The notes beneath the pieces are model-generated. The model ran no database searches and had not been told where the DNA came from. It saw only the letters and a program-made list of their open reading frames with translations. The position numbers and the translations under genes were made by a program. From assembly GCA_019056805.1 (NCBI GenBank), contig DXJG01000004.1, forward strand, positions 124,001-188,000: a stretch of 64,000 nt of DNA, given 5' to 3'. The DNA comes from Candidatus Baldrarchaeota archaeon (GTDB lineage: Archaea > Asgardarchaeota > Baldrarchaeia > Baldrarchaeales > DXJG01). Positions 35,640 to 43,400 of the stretch are shown here, in pieces (position 1 is the first letter of the stretch; every line of letters begins with the position of its first letter).

Positions 35640-36494
35640 ATGTCAGAACATTCTTCTGAAAAAACATCGTTTAAAGCCTTAACTCGCAAATATGCCTTAA
35701 AAGGGGAAAAAGCCCGCATTTACGGCCCCATTGATCATAAAGGATATTCATATTGGGCAATTTACTATGAAATGAAAAAATTGTTTAAAAAACCAGTGGG
35801 AACATGCATTATCGTCGTTGATACAAATCAAAGAATTATAACTGACAAAGATATTTTCAGAGCAGTTTCACAAACAATCTTGCTACCTCGTCCAACCAAC
35901 TATTTTCAAAAAATCTACGAGGAGGAAATGAAGGAATTCTCCAATATTCATGATTTTTTTTCACGATCAGAGAAATATGTTTTACAATCAGATATTTCAA
36001 CACTTCTAGAAGAAGCTAAGGAACTGGACTTTCCAGAAATTTCTGAAGCTTTAGAGAACATTATAAAGCAATCTGAAAGAATAGCTGAAATAACTGGCAA
36101 AATATTGGAGAAGAAAGAAAAAATGAAAGACTTAATAAAATTTTTGCAAGAAAAGATTGATCAAGAACGTGCTAACGTATTTCTCAAAGTGGTGGTAAAT
36201 GAAGAAGGAAACCTAATTAAAGATTTATTAGAAGCTTTTCATGAAAGGAAAAAATTACTGCAAGATCTCGAAGATGCTATCATGACAAGGAAAAATATCG
36301 AATCGTTACCTAAAGACTTTGATTTATTATTAAAAGACACTAAATTTGAAATCAAAGCTCTAAGCAACATTGACACGGTTTTTAATAATCTTATAAAGAT
36401 GCGAAAAGATATCCAAGAATTATATGATCGATGCCAGGGTACTATTGAAGAATTTTATGAAAAAATGCTGAAAAGAATAAAAACAATAATTTAG
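35640..36494 (+). CDS. Coiled-coil protein of unknown function
   Basis: 284 residues. An N-terminal globular part (YSYWAIYYEMKKLFKKPVGT, then IIVVDTNQRIITDKDIFRAV) is followed by a long helical, Lys/Glu-rich coiled-coil region (about residues 120-285). ATG 35640 is preferred over GTG 35631 since AGGTAG sits eight bases before it. No membrane segment. I do not recognise the family. It lies alone after the corrinoid gene, 236 bases away, so it is probably not part of that system. Confidence 0.6.
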   Translation: MSEHSSEKTSFKALTRKYALKGEKARIYGPIDHKGYSYWAIYYEMKKLFKKPVGTCIIVVDTNQRIITDKDIFRAVSQTILLPRPTNYFQKIYEEEMKEFSNIHDFFSRSEKYVLQSDISTLLEEAKELDFPEISEALENIIKQSERIAEITGKILEKKEKMKDLIKFLQEKIDQERANVFLKVVVNEEGNLIKDLLEAFHERKKLLQDLEDAIMTRKNIESLPKDFDLLLKDTKFEIKALSNIDTVFNNLIKMRKDIQELYDRCQGTIEEFYEKMLKRIKTII

Positions 36495-36577
36495 ATCGCA
36501 AGAAAAGAACTTTAAAACATGAACAAAAAGTCTTTCGCATTTTGTTAAATTTACAACTTATTTTTAATTAATTTTAT

Positions 36578-37504
36578 ATGTCTCTATCTTTTAAAATAGG
36601 AATGGTGGAAGACGTGGAGGAAGTCGTTATTAGAGAACTAAAAAATATAGAAGAGTTTGCTAGATGTGAAGAGATTCAAAGACAAGCATGGGGCATGAAA
36701 GATATAGAAATAGTTCCCCTTCATCTCCTAGTTACAGTTCCAAAAGCCGGAGGAATCGTGCTTGGTGCATTTAACAAAAAAGAGGGGTCCCTTATCGGGT
36801 TTTGCTTTGGCTTCATCGGACATGACGGTAAAAGATTTTATCTCCATTCTCATATGAATGCTGTTATACCAGAGAAACAGAACAAGGGCGTAGGACGCCT
36901 CTTAAAATTGAAACAGAGGGAATGCGCATTACAAAGAGGATTTAACCTGATAAAATGGACTTTTGACCCTCTAGAAGGACTAAATGCAAATTTAAACTTT
37001 AGAAAATTAGGAGTCATAAGCAGGACATACATTCGAAATTGTTATGGAGAGATGAGAGACGAACTTAATATAGGCTTAGAAACAGACAGACTTTTAGTTG
37101 AATGGTGGATAAAATCAAAACACGTTGAAGAACGAATAAAAGGAAACTTCCCAAGCTATTCTATAGAAGAACTTTTATCAGAAAATGCAAGTATAGCCAA
37201 TGAAACAATACCTATAAAACCGAACTTTAGAAAAATTACAAAAATAAACACAGATTTAACTTCAGAAACAGTATTAATTGAAATTCCTGAAAGCATTCAA
37301 AAAATAAAAACTATGAATATGAAGTTAGCAAGGGACTGGAGATTGAAAACAAGAGAACTATTTGAAGCCTATTTCAGAAAAGGTTATGTTGCAATAGATT
37401 TTTTGTCTGAGAAAATAGACGGTCAAAGAAGAAACTTCTACATACTAAGCAAAAAACCAGTCTGGAAAACGAAAATTTCCCATAATTTTATTGAAAGAAA
37501 TTGA
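36578..37504 (+). CDS. GNAT acyltransferase of the COG3375 type, paired with racemase-like gene
   Basis: 308 residues. IRELKNIEEFARCEEIQRQA, AGGIVLGAF and LHSHMNAVIPEKQNKGVGRL (acetyl-CoA loop Q-N-K-G-V-G) followed by LIKWTFDPLEGLNANLNFRK are the hallmarks of the COG3375 GNAT family. In Geobacillus, a GNAT gene next to an N-succinylamino-acid racemase encodes a succinyl-CoA:D-amino acid succinyltransferase. The next gene here, 15 bases on, is such a racemase-like enzyme. ATG 36578 is used; a TATA-like TTTTATAT ends just before it, so an internal ATG at 36602 used leaderless is an alternative. Confidence 0.82.
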   Translation: MSLSFKIGMVEDVEEVVIRELKNIEEFARCEEIQRQAWGMKDIEIVPLHLLVTVPKAGGIVLGAFNKKEGSLIGFCFGFIGHDGKRFYLHSHMNAVIPEKQNKGVGRLLKLKQRECALQRGFNLIKWTFDPLEGLNANLNFRKLGVISRTYIRNCYGEMRDELNIGLETDRLLVEWWIKSKHVEERIKGNFPSYSIEELLSENASIANETIPIKPNFRKITKINTDLTSETVLIEIPESIQKIKTMNMKLARDWRLKTRELFEAYFRKGYVAIDFLSEKIDGQRRNFYILSKKPVWKTKISHNFIERN

Positions 37505-37519
37505 TGGAGATAGTAACCT

Positions 37520-38638
37520 ATGTTTATTGAAGAAGTAGAGTTGAGACTAATTAATATGAAACTTGTATCGCCGTTTGAGACAAGTTTTGGACGTGAAACA
37601 GAAAGAAAAACAATTATCGTAAAAATAGTAAGCGAAGAGCTTGAAGGTTACGGTGAATGTGTAGCTATGGATGGTCCATGGTATTCTTATGAAACCATTG
37701 AAACAGCTTGGATCATTCTACAAAAATTTATGATTCCCATGATACTAGGTAAAGAAATTAGTCAGCCAAGTGAATTGATGAAACTTTTAGGTAGAGTACG
37801 TGGTCACAATATGGCTCGTGCATCTCTTGAAGAAGCTTTCTGGGACCTATATGCAAAGTCTCTAGGAAAATCATTATCAAAATTGCTGGGAGGAGTAAAA
37901 GATAAAATTGAAAGCGGTGTAAGCATCGGAATACAGAAAGACATTCAACAATTACTAAAGGTGATTGGTAGTTATTTATCCGAGGGATATAGGAGAATTA
38001 AGCTGAAAATTAAACCTTCTTGGGACATCGAGGTTCTTCGAGAAGTTAGAAAACACTACTCAGATATACCTTTAATGGTTGATGCTAACGCAGCATATAC
38101 AATAAATGATGCACATCACATTAAGAAGCTAGATGAGTTTAATTTACTTATGATTGAACAACCTCTAAGTTACGATGACCTTGTTGACCATGCAAAACTG
38201 CAAAGCACATTAAAAACACCAATCTGCCTCGATGAAAGCATTAAAACAGTCAGTGATGCACGAGCTGCACTTAAACTTGGAAGCTGCAAAATAATTAATA
38301 TCAAAGTCGGTAGAGTTGGCGGTCTACTCAATGCAAAAGAAATTCATGATTTATGTCAAGAAAATAATATTCCAGTTTGGTGCGGTGGCATGCTTGAAAC
38401 AGGTATAGGTAGAGCTATAAACATTGCAATAGCAAGTCTTCCAAACTTTAAATTACCAAATGACATATCTGCAAGCAAAAGATATTATCATGAAGATATA
38501 ATCGACCCTCCATTTGAATTAAACCCAGATGGAACAATCACCGTACCTAAAAAGCCAGGCATAGGTGTCGAGGTTGTTGAAGAAAGATTAAACAAAAGAA
38601 CAATAAAGAAAATTACACTAAAACATAAAAATGGCTGA
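37520..38638 (+). CDS. Enolase-superfamily N-acylamino acid racemase / o-succinylbenzoate synthase-like
   Basis: 372 residues. The catalytic residues of the NSAR/OSBS group are all present: K161 and K163 in RRIKLKIK, metal ligands D188 (VDANAAY), E213 (IEQPL) and D238 (LDESI), and second-face K262 (NIKVGRVGG). Numbering is one less than in Amycolatopsis N-acylamino acid racemase. No menaquinone genes are nearby, and the GNAT partner argues for N-succinylamino acid racemisation rather than menaquinone synthesis. The deacylase needed to finish D-to-L conversion is not adjacent. GGAGATAG precedes the ATG. Confidence 0.88.
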   Translation: MFIEEVELRLINMKLVSPFETSFGRETERKTIIVKIVSEELEGYGECVAMDGPWYSYETIETAWIILQKFMIPMILGKEISQPSELMKLLGRVRGHNMARASLEEAFWDLYAKSLGKSLSKLLGGVKDKIESGVSIGIQKDIQQLLKVIGSYLSEGYRRIKLKIKPSWDIEVLREVRKHYSDIPLMVDANAAYTINDAHHIKKLDEFNLLMIEQPLSYDDLVDHAKLQSTLKTPICLDESIKTVSDARAALKLGSCKIINIKVGRVGGLLNAKEIHDLCQENNIPVWCGGMLETGIGRAINIAIASLPNFKLPNDISASKRYYHEDIIDPPFELNPDGTITVPKKPGIGVEVVEERLNKRTIKKITLKHKNG

Positions 38639-38671
38639 GCAAAAGTTAATACTGTTGATTTAAGGTTTCAA

Positions 38672-39334
38672 ATGGTGAGAAAAATTACAGCCTGGGAAAA
38701 AATATATGGTGAAAGAGGAAAAGTTTTTGAAGAAGTTGATGAAAGGGTAAAAAAGTTCACAAACAGTTTTATGACATGGAAATGCTGTAGAGTTTTAGAT
38801 ATTGGTTGTGGAAACGGTAGGCATTGCATATATCTTGCTAAAGAAGGCCATCATGTTATCGGTTTAGATGTTTCCGCCCATGGTTTAAAAATAGCTAAAA
38901 AATGGATGCTTGAAGAAAAGTTAATTGTGCATTTGGTGCTGGGAGATATGGCATTTCAGCCATTCAAGAACCTTTCTTTTGATTTTCTTATTTGTATGTA
39001 CACCATCTATCATGCTCCAATAAAGAAAATAATGAAAACCATTAATGAGAACTATCGCATTTTGAAAGAAAATGGAGTAGGTTTGTTTACACTTTTATCA
39101 ACAAATGATCAACATTACGGTAAGGGCAAGGAAATTGAGAAGAACACTTTTCTGCAACCTGAACGAGTACTAGGAACGGAGACGCAACATTTCCAATATC
39201 ATCACTATTTTAACGAAGAAGAAACTAGGCAAGTATTTTCAAAATTTGAAATAATACGCTTAAAGGAATTTAAAATAATGGAGAAAAACACTCTACGTTT
39301 TTATTGGGAAATAATCATTAAACAAAAGAAATAG
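38672..39334 (+). CDS. Class I SAM-dependent methyltransferase
   Basis: 220 residues. RVLDIGCGNGRHCIYLAKEG is motif I (near 40), HHVIGLDVSAHGLKIAKKWM motif II, and FDFLICMYTIYHAPIKKIMK the region around motif IV. NENYRILKENGVGLFTLL is the post-motif strand. Layout matches small-molecule methyltransferases of the TehB/UbiE type. It begins 33 bases after the racemase-like gene on the same strand, so it may be cotranscribed, but a metabolic link is not evident. Confidence 0.8.
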   Translation: MVRKITAWEKIYGERGKVFEEVDERVKKFTNSFMTWKCCRVLDIGCGNGRHCIYLAKEGHHVIGLDVSAHGLKIAKKWMLEEKLIVHLVLGDMAFQPFKNLSFDFLICMYTIYHAPIKKIMKTINENYRILKENGVGLFTLLSTNDQHYGKGKEIEKNTFLQPERVLGTETQHFQYHHYFNEEETRQVFSKFEIIRLKEFKIMEKNTLRFYWEIIIKQKK

Positions 39335-39412
39335 GCGAATAAACAAATTTTATTTAAGTCAAAACAGGATGTTTATGGATTTAAAATATAAATTTAGGAG
39401 GTTCTGTGCAAC

Positions 39413-39949
39413 TTATCCTTGTTTAAACTCATTTTGAAGTATACTCATCAATATAGTGTCATGCCATTCTCCGTTTCTCCAGAATGCTTCTCTCATAACA
39501 CCTTCTTTCTTGAATCCTGCTTTCTCATAGCATCTTAGGGCTCTCTTATTAAAGTCGTAAACCCGTAGATAAACTCTATGAAGGTTTAATTCGTGGAATG
39601 CGTATTTTAAAAGCGTTTTTATGGCGTCGGTTCCATATCCCCTTCCCCAGTATTCCTTTTTCCAAATAGCTATGCCAAGTTCAGCATTTCTATTTTTCCA
39701 ATCAACCTTGTGTAAACCAATAGTACCTATAAGCTGTCCGCTTTCTTTTTCACAAATTCCGAAAATGAAGTCAGTTCCGTTCTTTCTTCTCTCCCAACTA
39801 TTTTTCACAAATTCTTCCTCTTCGATTTCAGAAAAGGGATAAAACATACCTAAATATTGTCTAACTTCCCAATCATTAACATATTTGTGTAGTTCTTTAG
39901 CATCATGTAGTTCTAATCCTCTTAGAACAACTTTTTCTCCCATAAGCAA
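39413..39949 (-). CDS. RimJ/RimL-type GNAT N-acetyltransferase
   Basis: 178 residues of a complete GNAT fold. VVLRGLELHDAKELHKYVND at the start, ELGIAIWKKEYWGRGYGTDA with the W-G-R-G-Y-G acetyl-CoA loop (near 90), and VYDFNKRALRCYEKAGFKKE near 130 are diagnostic of the RimJ/RimL/SpeG group, which acetylates protein N-termini, polyamines or small molecules. TTG 39949 or ATG 39943 are both possible starts. Monocistronic. Confidence 0.83.
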   Translation of the reverse strand: MLMGEKVVLRGLELHDAKELHKYVNDWEVRQYLGMFYPFSEIEEEEFVKNSWERRKNGTDFIFGICEKESGQLIGTIGLHKVDWKNRNAELGIAIWKKEYWGRGYGTDAIKTLLKYAFHELNLHRVYLRVYDFNKRALRCYEKAGFKKEGVMREAFWRNGEWHDTILMSILQNEFKQG

Positions 39950-40119
39950 GAAGAAACCCCCAACCTAACAGATCTCTATGTTTCCTTTTTAATGGTATTT
40001 AAAATCCAAAGGGTAATAAAACGTTTGGTCTTAATTAGAGCTAAGTATTTTCTTTTATTTTTATGAAAACAATTTTAAGCATCTGCTAGCATAGCTTTAC
40101 GATGATTGGAGGTGCTGAG

Positions 40120-40527
40120 ATGGTTGGCTGGGAGGAAATTAAAGATTTCTTTAGCAGCTTTGGTAAAGATTTCATGGACATATTGCAAGTTGGAGCTACA
40201 TGGGAGTACCGTGTCTTAGATAGACCTGATCTTGTATGGCATATTGTTAAAGGTGAAGACGGGTTACCGAAAGTTAAAGAAGGACCAGCTGAAAAACCAG
40301 ATGCAATATTATTTTACAGCGAGAAAGCATTAGAATGGATTATTAAAAATACAGCTAGAGATCAAGATGGTAGACCTATTGCACAAGACTTCTATAAAAA
40401 ATGGAAGGAAATTCATGATCATCCTAGACCAGGTTTTGATACTTACTGGGAGCTTAAAATAAGTCTTGGAAGACTTAAAAGAAAAGGCTACATGGAGTTT
40501 GCCAAGAAATATGGATTATTAACATAG
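40120..40527 (+). CDS. Small SCP2-like or hypothetical protein upstream of ALDH
   Basis: 135 residues from ATG 40120, five bases after GGAGGTG (40108-40114). Stretches VLQVG-type WEYRVLDRPDLVWHIVKGE and KPDAILFYSEKALEWIIKN recall the strand-helix order of SCP2 sterol-carrier domains, which bind acyl or lipid ligands, but the match is weak and judged by eye. It ends 13 bases before the aldehyde dehydrogenase homologue, whose ribosome site overlaps its stop codon, so the two are cotranscribed and probably work together. Confidence 0.55.
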   Translation: MVGWEEIKDFFSSFGKDFMDILQVGATWEYRVLDRPDLVWHIVKGEDGLPKVKEGPAEKPDAILFYSEKALEWIIKNTARDQDGRPIAQDFYKKWKEIHDHPRPGFDTYWELKISLGRLKRKGYMEFAKKYGLLT

Positions 40528-40540
40528 GAGAGTGAACCTT

Positions 40541-42106
40541 TTGAACGAGTTACCGATAATTGAAAGAAAATATTTTGAAAGTGACGAGAAACCTGAAAAG
40601 GAGTTGTTTATTGGAGGAAAATTCATTTACAGTGAAAGTGGAAAGTCACTTCAAATAGTTAATCCTTACAATGGTGAAATTGCTGGTTCTGTTCCTTCAG
40701 CTACTCCCAAAGAACTAAAACTTGCAGTAGAAGCTGCGAAAAAAGCAGCGGGAAATATGAAAAATATGCCTTTAGCTGAACGACAACAATTACTTAATGC
40801 GGTTGCAAAGGAAATTGAGAAGAGAATAGATAAAATTGCTAAAACAATAACACTAGAAACTGGAAAACCGATTGAACAAGCATTTATTGAAGCTATGTAT
40901 GGTGCTGCAACTTTCCAAATAATGGCAGCTTCCCTAAGCGAATTAAAGGGAAGTTTTGTTGAAAGTATAGTTGATCCCCATAGGAAATTTGCATTAGAAA
41001 TTTGGGAACCTATGGGCGTTGCAGCAATAATAACACCTAACAACTTTCCATTCCTCCTACCTTGTTACATAGTTAGTGCGGCTATTGCAGCTGGAAACGC
41101 TGTGGTTTTAAAACCTGCAAGCGATGCTCCTCTGAGCGCTATTCATCTTGCTGAGTGTTTTGCAAGTGCTAGCGCAGCTTTTCCTGTTTCGGAAAGGACA
41201 CCTATGCCAACAACAATGTTAAAGGTTATTAGGCTTCCTGAAGGCGCTTTAAACGTTATAACTGGGATAGGCTTAGGTGAGTTTCTTGCAACACATCCAG
41301 ATGTGGATGTTGTCTCTGTTACTGGTGCAATTGAAACAGGTATGAAAGTTTATGAAGCAATAGGTAGGAACGTAATATCAAGTAAGGCTCCGAAACATAT
41401 TTTGCTCGAGCTTGGAGGCTGTGATCCTGCAATAGTTTTTGCAGATGCAGATCTTGAAGAGGCTGTTAACAAACTTGCTTATGGTGCATTTTGTTGGAAT
41501 GGTGAAGTTGCTTTAAGTACTCAAAGAATCTATGTTGAAAAAGAAGTGTATGAAGACTTTTTGGATAGGTTCATAAAATTAGCTAAAGAGATTAAGTGGG
41601 GAGATCCGTTGGACGAAGAAACAGAGATAGGGCCGCTCATAAATAAGGAAACGCTCGATAAAAATCTTGAAACAATAAAAGATGCTAAATTGAAGGGAGC
41701 AGAGATCGTGGGAGGAGTGTATCATGGAATGATACTTGAGCCAACGGTAATTTACCCTATGAAGCCTGAAATGCTTGTCAGCTATGAAGAATCCTTTGGT
41801 CCAGTAGCGGGAATAGCGTCTTTCACAAGTGAGGAAGAGGCTTTAAAAGAGGCAAATAAAACTAGGTATGGTTTAATGGCTGCTGTTTTCACAGAAAATC
41901 TTAGAAAAGCGTTTGATATGGCTAAAAAACTTGAGTCTGGAACTGTGATAATTAATGATAGTACAGAATGGTTCGAGCCGCATATAGCTTTCGGAGGATA
42001 TAAGTGGAGTGGAACGAAAGGACGTGAAGGAGGAATACATGCTATAAAAGAATTTTCAAAAATAAAAACCATAGTAATAGACTACGAAAGACGTAAACAA
42101 ACATAG
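40541..42106 (+). CDS. Aldehyde dehydrogenase homologue lacking the catalytic cysteine
   Basis: 521 residues from TTG 40541 (GGAGAG at 40527-40532, eight bases before). It has the full ALDH fold: IITPNNFPFLLPCYI (near 162), NAVVLKPASDAPLSA, VSVTGAIETGM, LELGGCDPAIV (general-base Glu about 290) and SYEESFGPVAGI. The nucleophile motif, normally F-x-x-x-G-Q-x-C-x-x-x-x-R, reads FCWNGEVALSTQR, so the Cys is Ala (about 324). Two other Cys are close: C318 in the same motif and C294 after LELGG. It is either inactive in oxidation, uses a shifted Cys, or has a new role. Cotranscribed with the preceding SCP2-like gene. Confidence 0.85.
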   Translation: MNELPIIERKYFESDEKPEKELFIGGKFIYSESGKSLQIVNPYNGEIAGSVPSATPKELKLAVEAAKKAAGNMKNMPLAERQQLLNAVAKEIEKRIDKIAKTITLETGKPIEQAFIEAMYGAATFQIMAASLSELKGSFVESIVDPHRKFALEIWEPMGVAAIITPNNFPFLLPCYIVSAAIAAGNAVVLKPASDAPLSAIHLAECFASASAAFPVSERTPMPTTMLKVIRLPEGALNVITGIGLGEFLATHPDVDVVSVTGAIETGMKVYEAIGRNVISSKAPKHILLELGGCDPAIVFADADLEEAVNKLAYGAFCWNGEVALSTQRIYVEKEVYEDFLDRFIKLAKEIKWGDPLDEETEIGPLINKETLDKNLETIKDAKLKGAEIVGGVYHGMILEPTVIYPMKPEMLVSYEESFGPVAGIASFTSEEEALKEANKTRYGLMAAVFTENLRKAFDMAKKLESGTVIINDSTEWFEPHIAFGGYKWSGTKGREGGIHAIKEFSKIKTIVIDYERRKQT

Positions 42107-42119
42107 CATACATATAACA

Positions 42120-42755
42120 TTATTTTAACACTTCTCCTGTTTTCATGTACCATAAAAATAAATCTAACTTTGATAAAGTTAGTTGTGTTTTTCTAGCCAG
42201 TTCTTCAAGAATTTTTTCTATCTTAAGATATTTTTTCCTTGACAGACTCTTAGGAATTTCATCAATTAACCCATATTCATGTAAAATTTTAAGGATATGC
42301 CTATCAAGTATTGCAACATTATCAAACCCTACATTACGAAGAAAATGACTTGCTTCCTTGTATCCTAAGCCCTTAATATTCTTAACCAACCATTCTCGTG
42401 CATCTTTTTCATCAGAAAACTTCTCTATGATTTCCTTTATGTTCTTATATTTCCTTGCTTTCACGATATATTCTGCCCTCTTATTGTAAAATCTATGACC
42501 AAGTTCCTTTAGTTTCTGGGAAAGTTGTTCTACTGAAAGCGTTAGAAAACCTTCTACTCCCACTTTTCCTTGAATTCTTATGCCTAGTTTTGCTGAAGAA
42601 TTAGCAGTTAGTATGCAGAAACATAGTTCCGAAAACCAAGCATCATTGTTTTTATTTTTAAATTCTTTAAATTCCTTAATTCTTTGCTCAACAATTCTTC
42701 CTATCTTATTTTTCTTTAATTCATAAACTTTTCTCGATAAATCATTTAATGTCAT
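42120..42755 (-). CDS. ogg: 8-oxoguanine DNA glycosylase/AP lyase, Ogg2 type
   Basis: 211 residues of the archaeal Ogg2 family. The helix-hairpin-helix IKGLGYKEASHFLRNVGF carries the Schiff-base lysine K133, and VAILDRHIL the catalytic D151; these match K129 and D147 of the Methanocaldococcus enzyme with the same offset of four. The C-terminal LDLFLWYMKTGEVLK contains the terminal lysine region involved in base recognition. It removes 8-oxoguanine from DNA and nicks the backbone. Monocistronic, convergent with the ALDH homologue. Confidence 0.92.
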   Translation of the reverse strand: MTLNDLSRKVYELKKNKIGRIVEQRIKEFKEFKNKNNDAWFSELCFCILTANSSAKLGIRIQGKVGVEGFLTLSVEQLSQKLKELGHRFYNKRAEYIVKARKYKNIKEIIEKFSDEKDAREWLVKNIKGLGYKEASHFLRNVGFDNVAILDRHILKILHEYGLIDEIPKSLSRKKYLKIEKILEELARKTQLTLSKLDLFLWYMKTGEVLK

Positions 42756-43049
42756 TGAACTCGCCGGATCAGTTAAATTATGTTTTTAATCATTGTTAGA
42801 TGAAATATTTTGACTAAATATTTATATTTATGGTGGACTATGCGGATTTCATTCGGATTATGCTTGGAAGATAAAAATTTGCTCTCATTGATTTCTCAGA
42901 AAGAAGTGTTGTTTCTTCTCATGCAAATTATGATGGTGAAGAAAGAACATCTGAAAATATCTATATTGATGTTTTAAACTGGAAAAGTAGAATATTGAAT
43001 CATTGTCGGTATACTATTTAACTCGCTAAGAGTTTTCGCTTTTCTTTTA
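42756..43049. other. Intergenic region, no gene seen
   Basis: 294 AT-rich bases between ogg and the padR-like gene. It has box-like fragments (ATGATGG, CTGA, TGATG) around 42931-42972 that recall a C/D-box guide RNA, but the last box and spacing do not fit, so none is called. The likely ogg promoter is on the minus strand just above 42755. Confidence 0.35.
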
Positions 43050-43400
43050 CTATTTTTTGGTAAATGTTTTTGGAAAATCCGCTATATCTTTGAAAAATAG
43101 ATCAAAACATTTGTTAAAGACTTCTTTAAAATGTTTTAATGCATTTAAGCCTTTATCTGTAATTCTATAGAGTTTTATTCTTTTTCTTTTCGTTTTTTGC
43201 TCCCATTCTCCACTAATTAATCCTATTTCTTCCAATTGATAAAGGATTGGATAAACGGTGCCAGGGCTAAATTTGTGTCCAGTCATCTCAGTTAATTGAT
43301 TTACGATTTCATATCCATGCATGGTTTTTTTCAAAAGAAACCATAAGATTAAAGGTTTTGCTAGGCCTCTTACTATAGTTCTAAGTATTTCACTTTCCAT
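43050..43400 (-). CDS. PadR-family transcriptional regulator
   Basis: 116 residues from ATG 43400. PLILWFLLKKTMHGYEIVNQ, FSPGTVYPILYQLEEIGLIS and KRIKLYRITDKGLNALKHF are the PadR winged helix; the C-terminal helix should dimerise. GGAGTG lies upstream and the start overlaps the stop of the SPASM radical SAM gene by 11 bases, so it is translationally coupled as the last gene of the operon. PadR proteins usually repress their own operon and respond to a small ligand or metal. The palindromes at 46487-46551 are the obvious candidate operators. Confidence 0.88.
   Translation of the reverse strand: MESEILRTIVRGLAKPLILWFLLKKTMHGYEIVNQLTEMTGHKFSPGTVYPILYQLEEIGLISGEWEQKTKRKRIKLYRITDKGLNALKHFKEVFNKCFDLFFKDIADFPKTFTKK

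Noticed and set aside
42931..42972. Possible C/D-box guide RNA (ATGATGG, CTGA, TGATG, CTGG)
   Set aside because: The last box is CTGG rather than CTGA and the C'-to-D spacing is only about six bases, too short for a guide.
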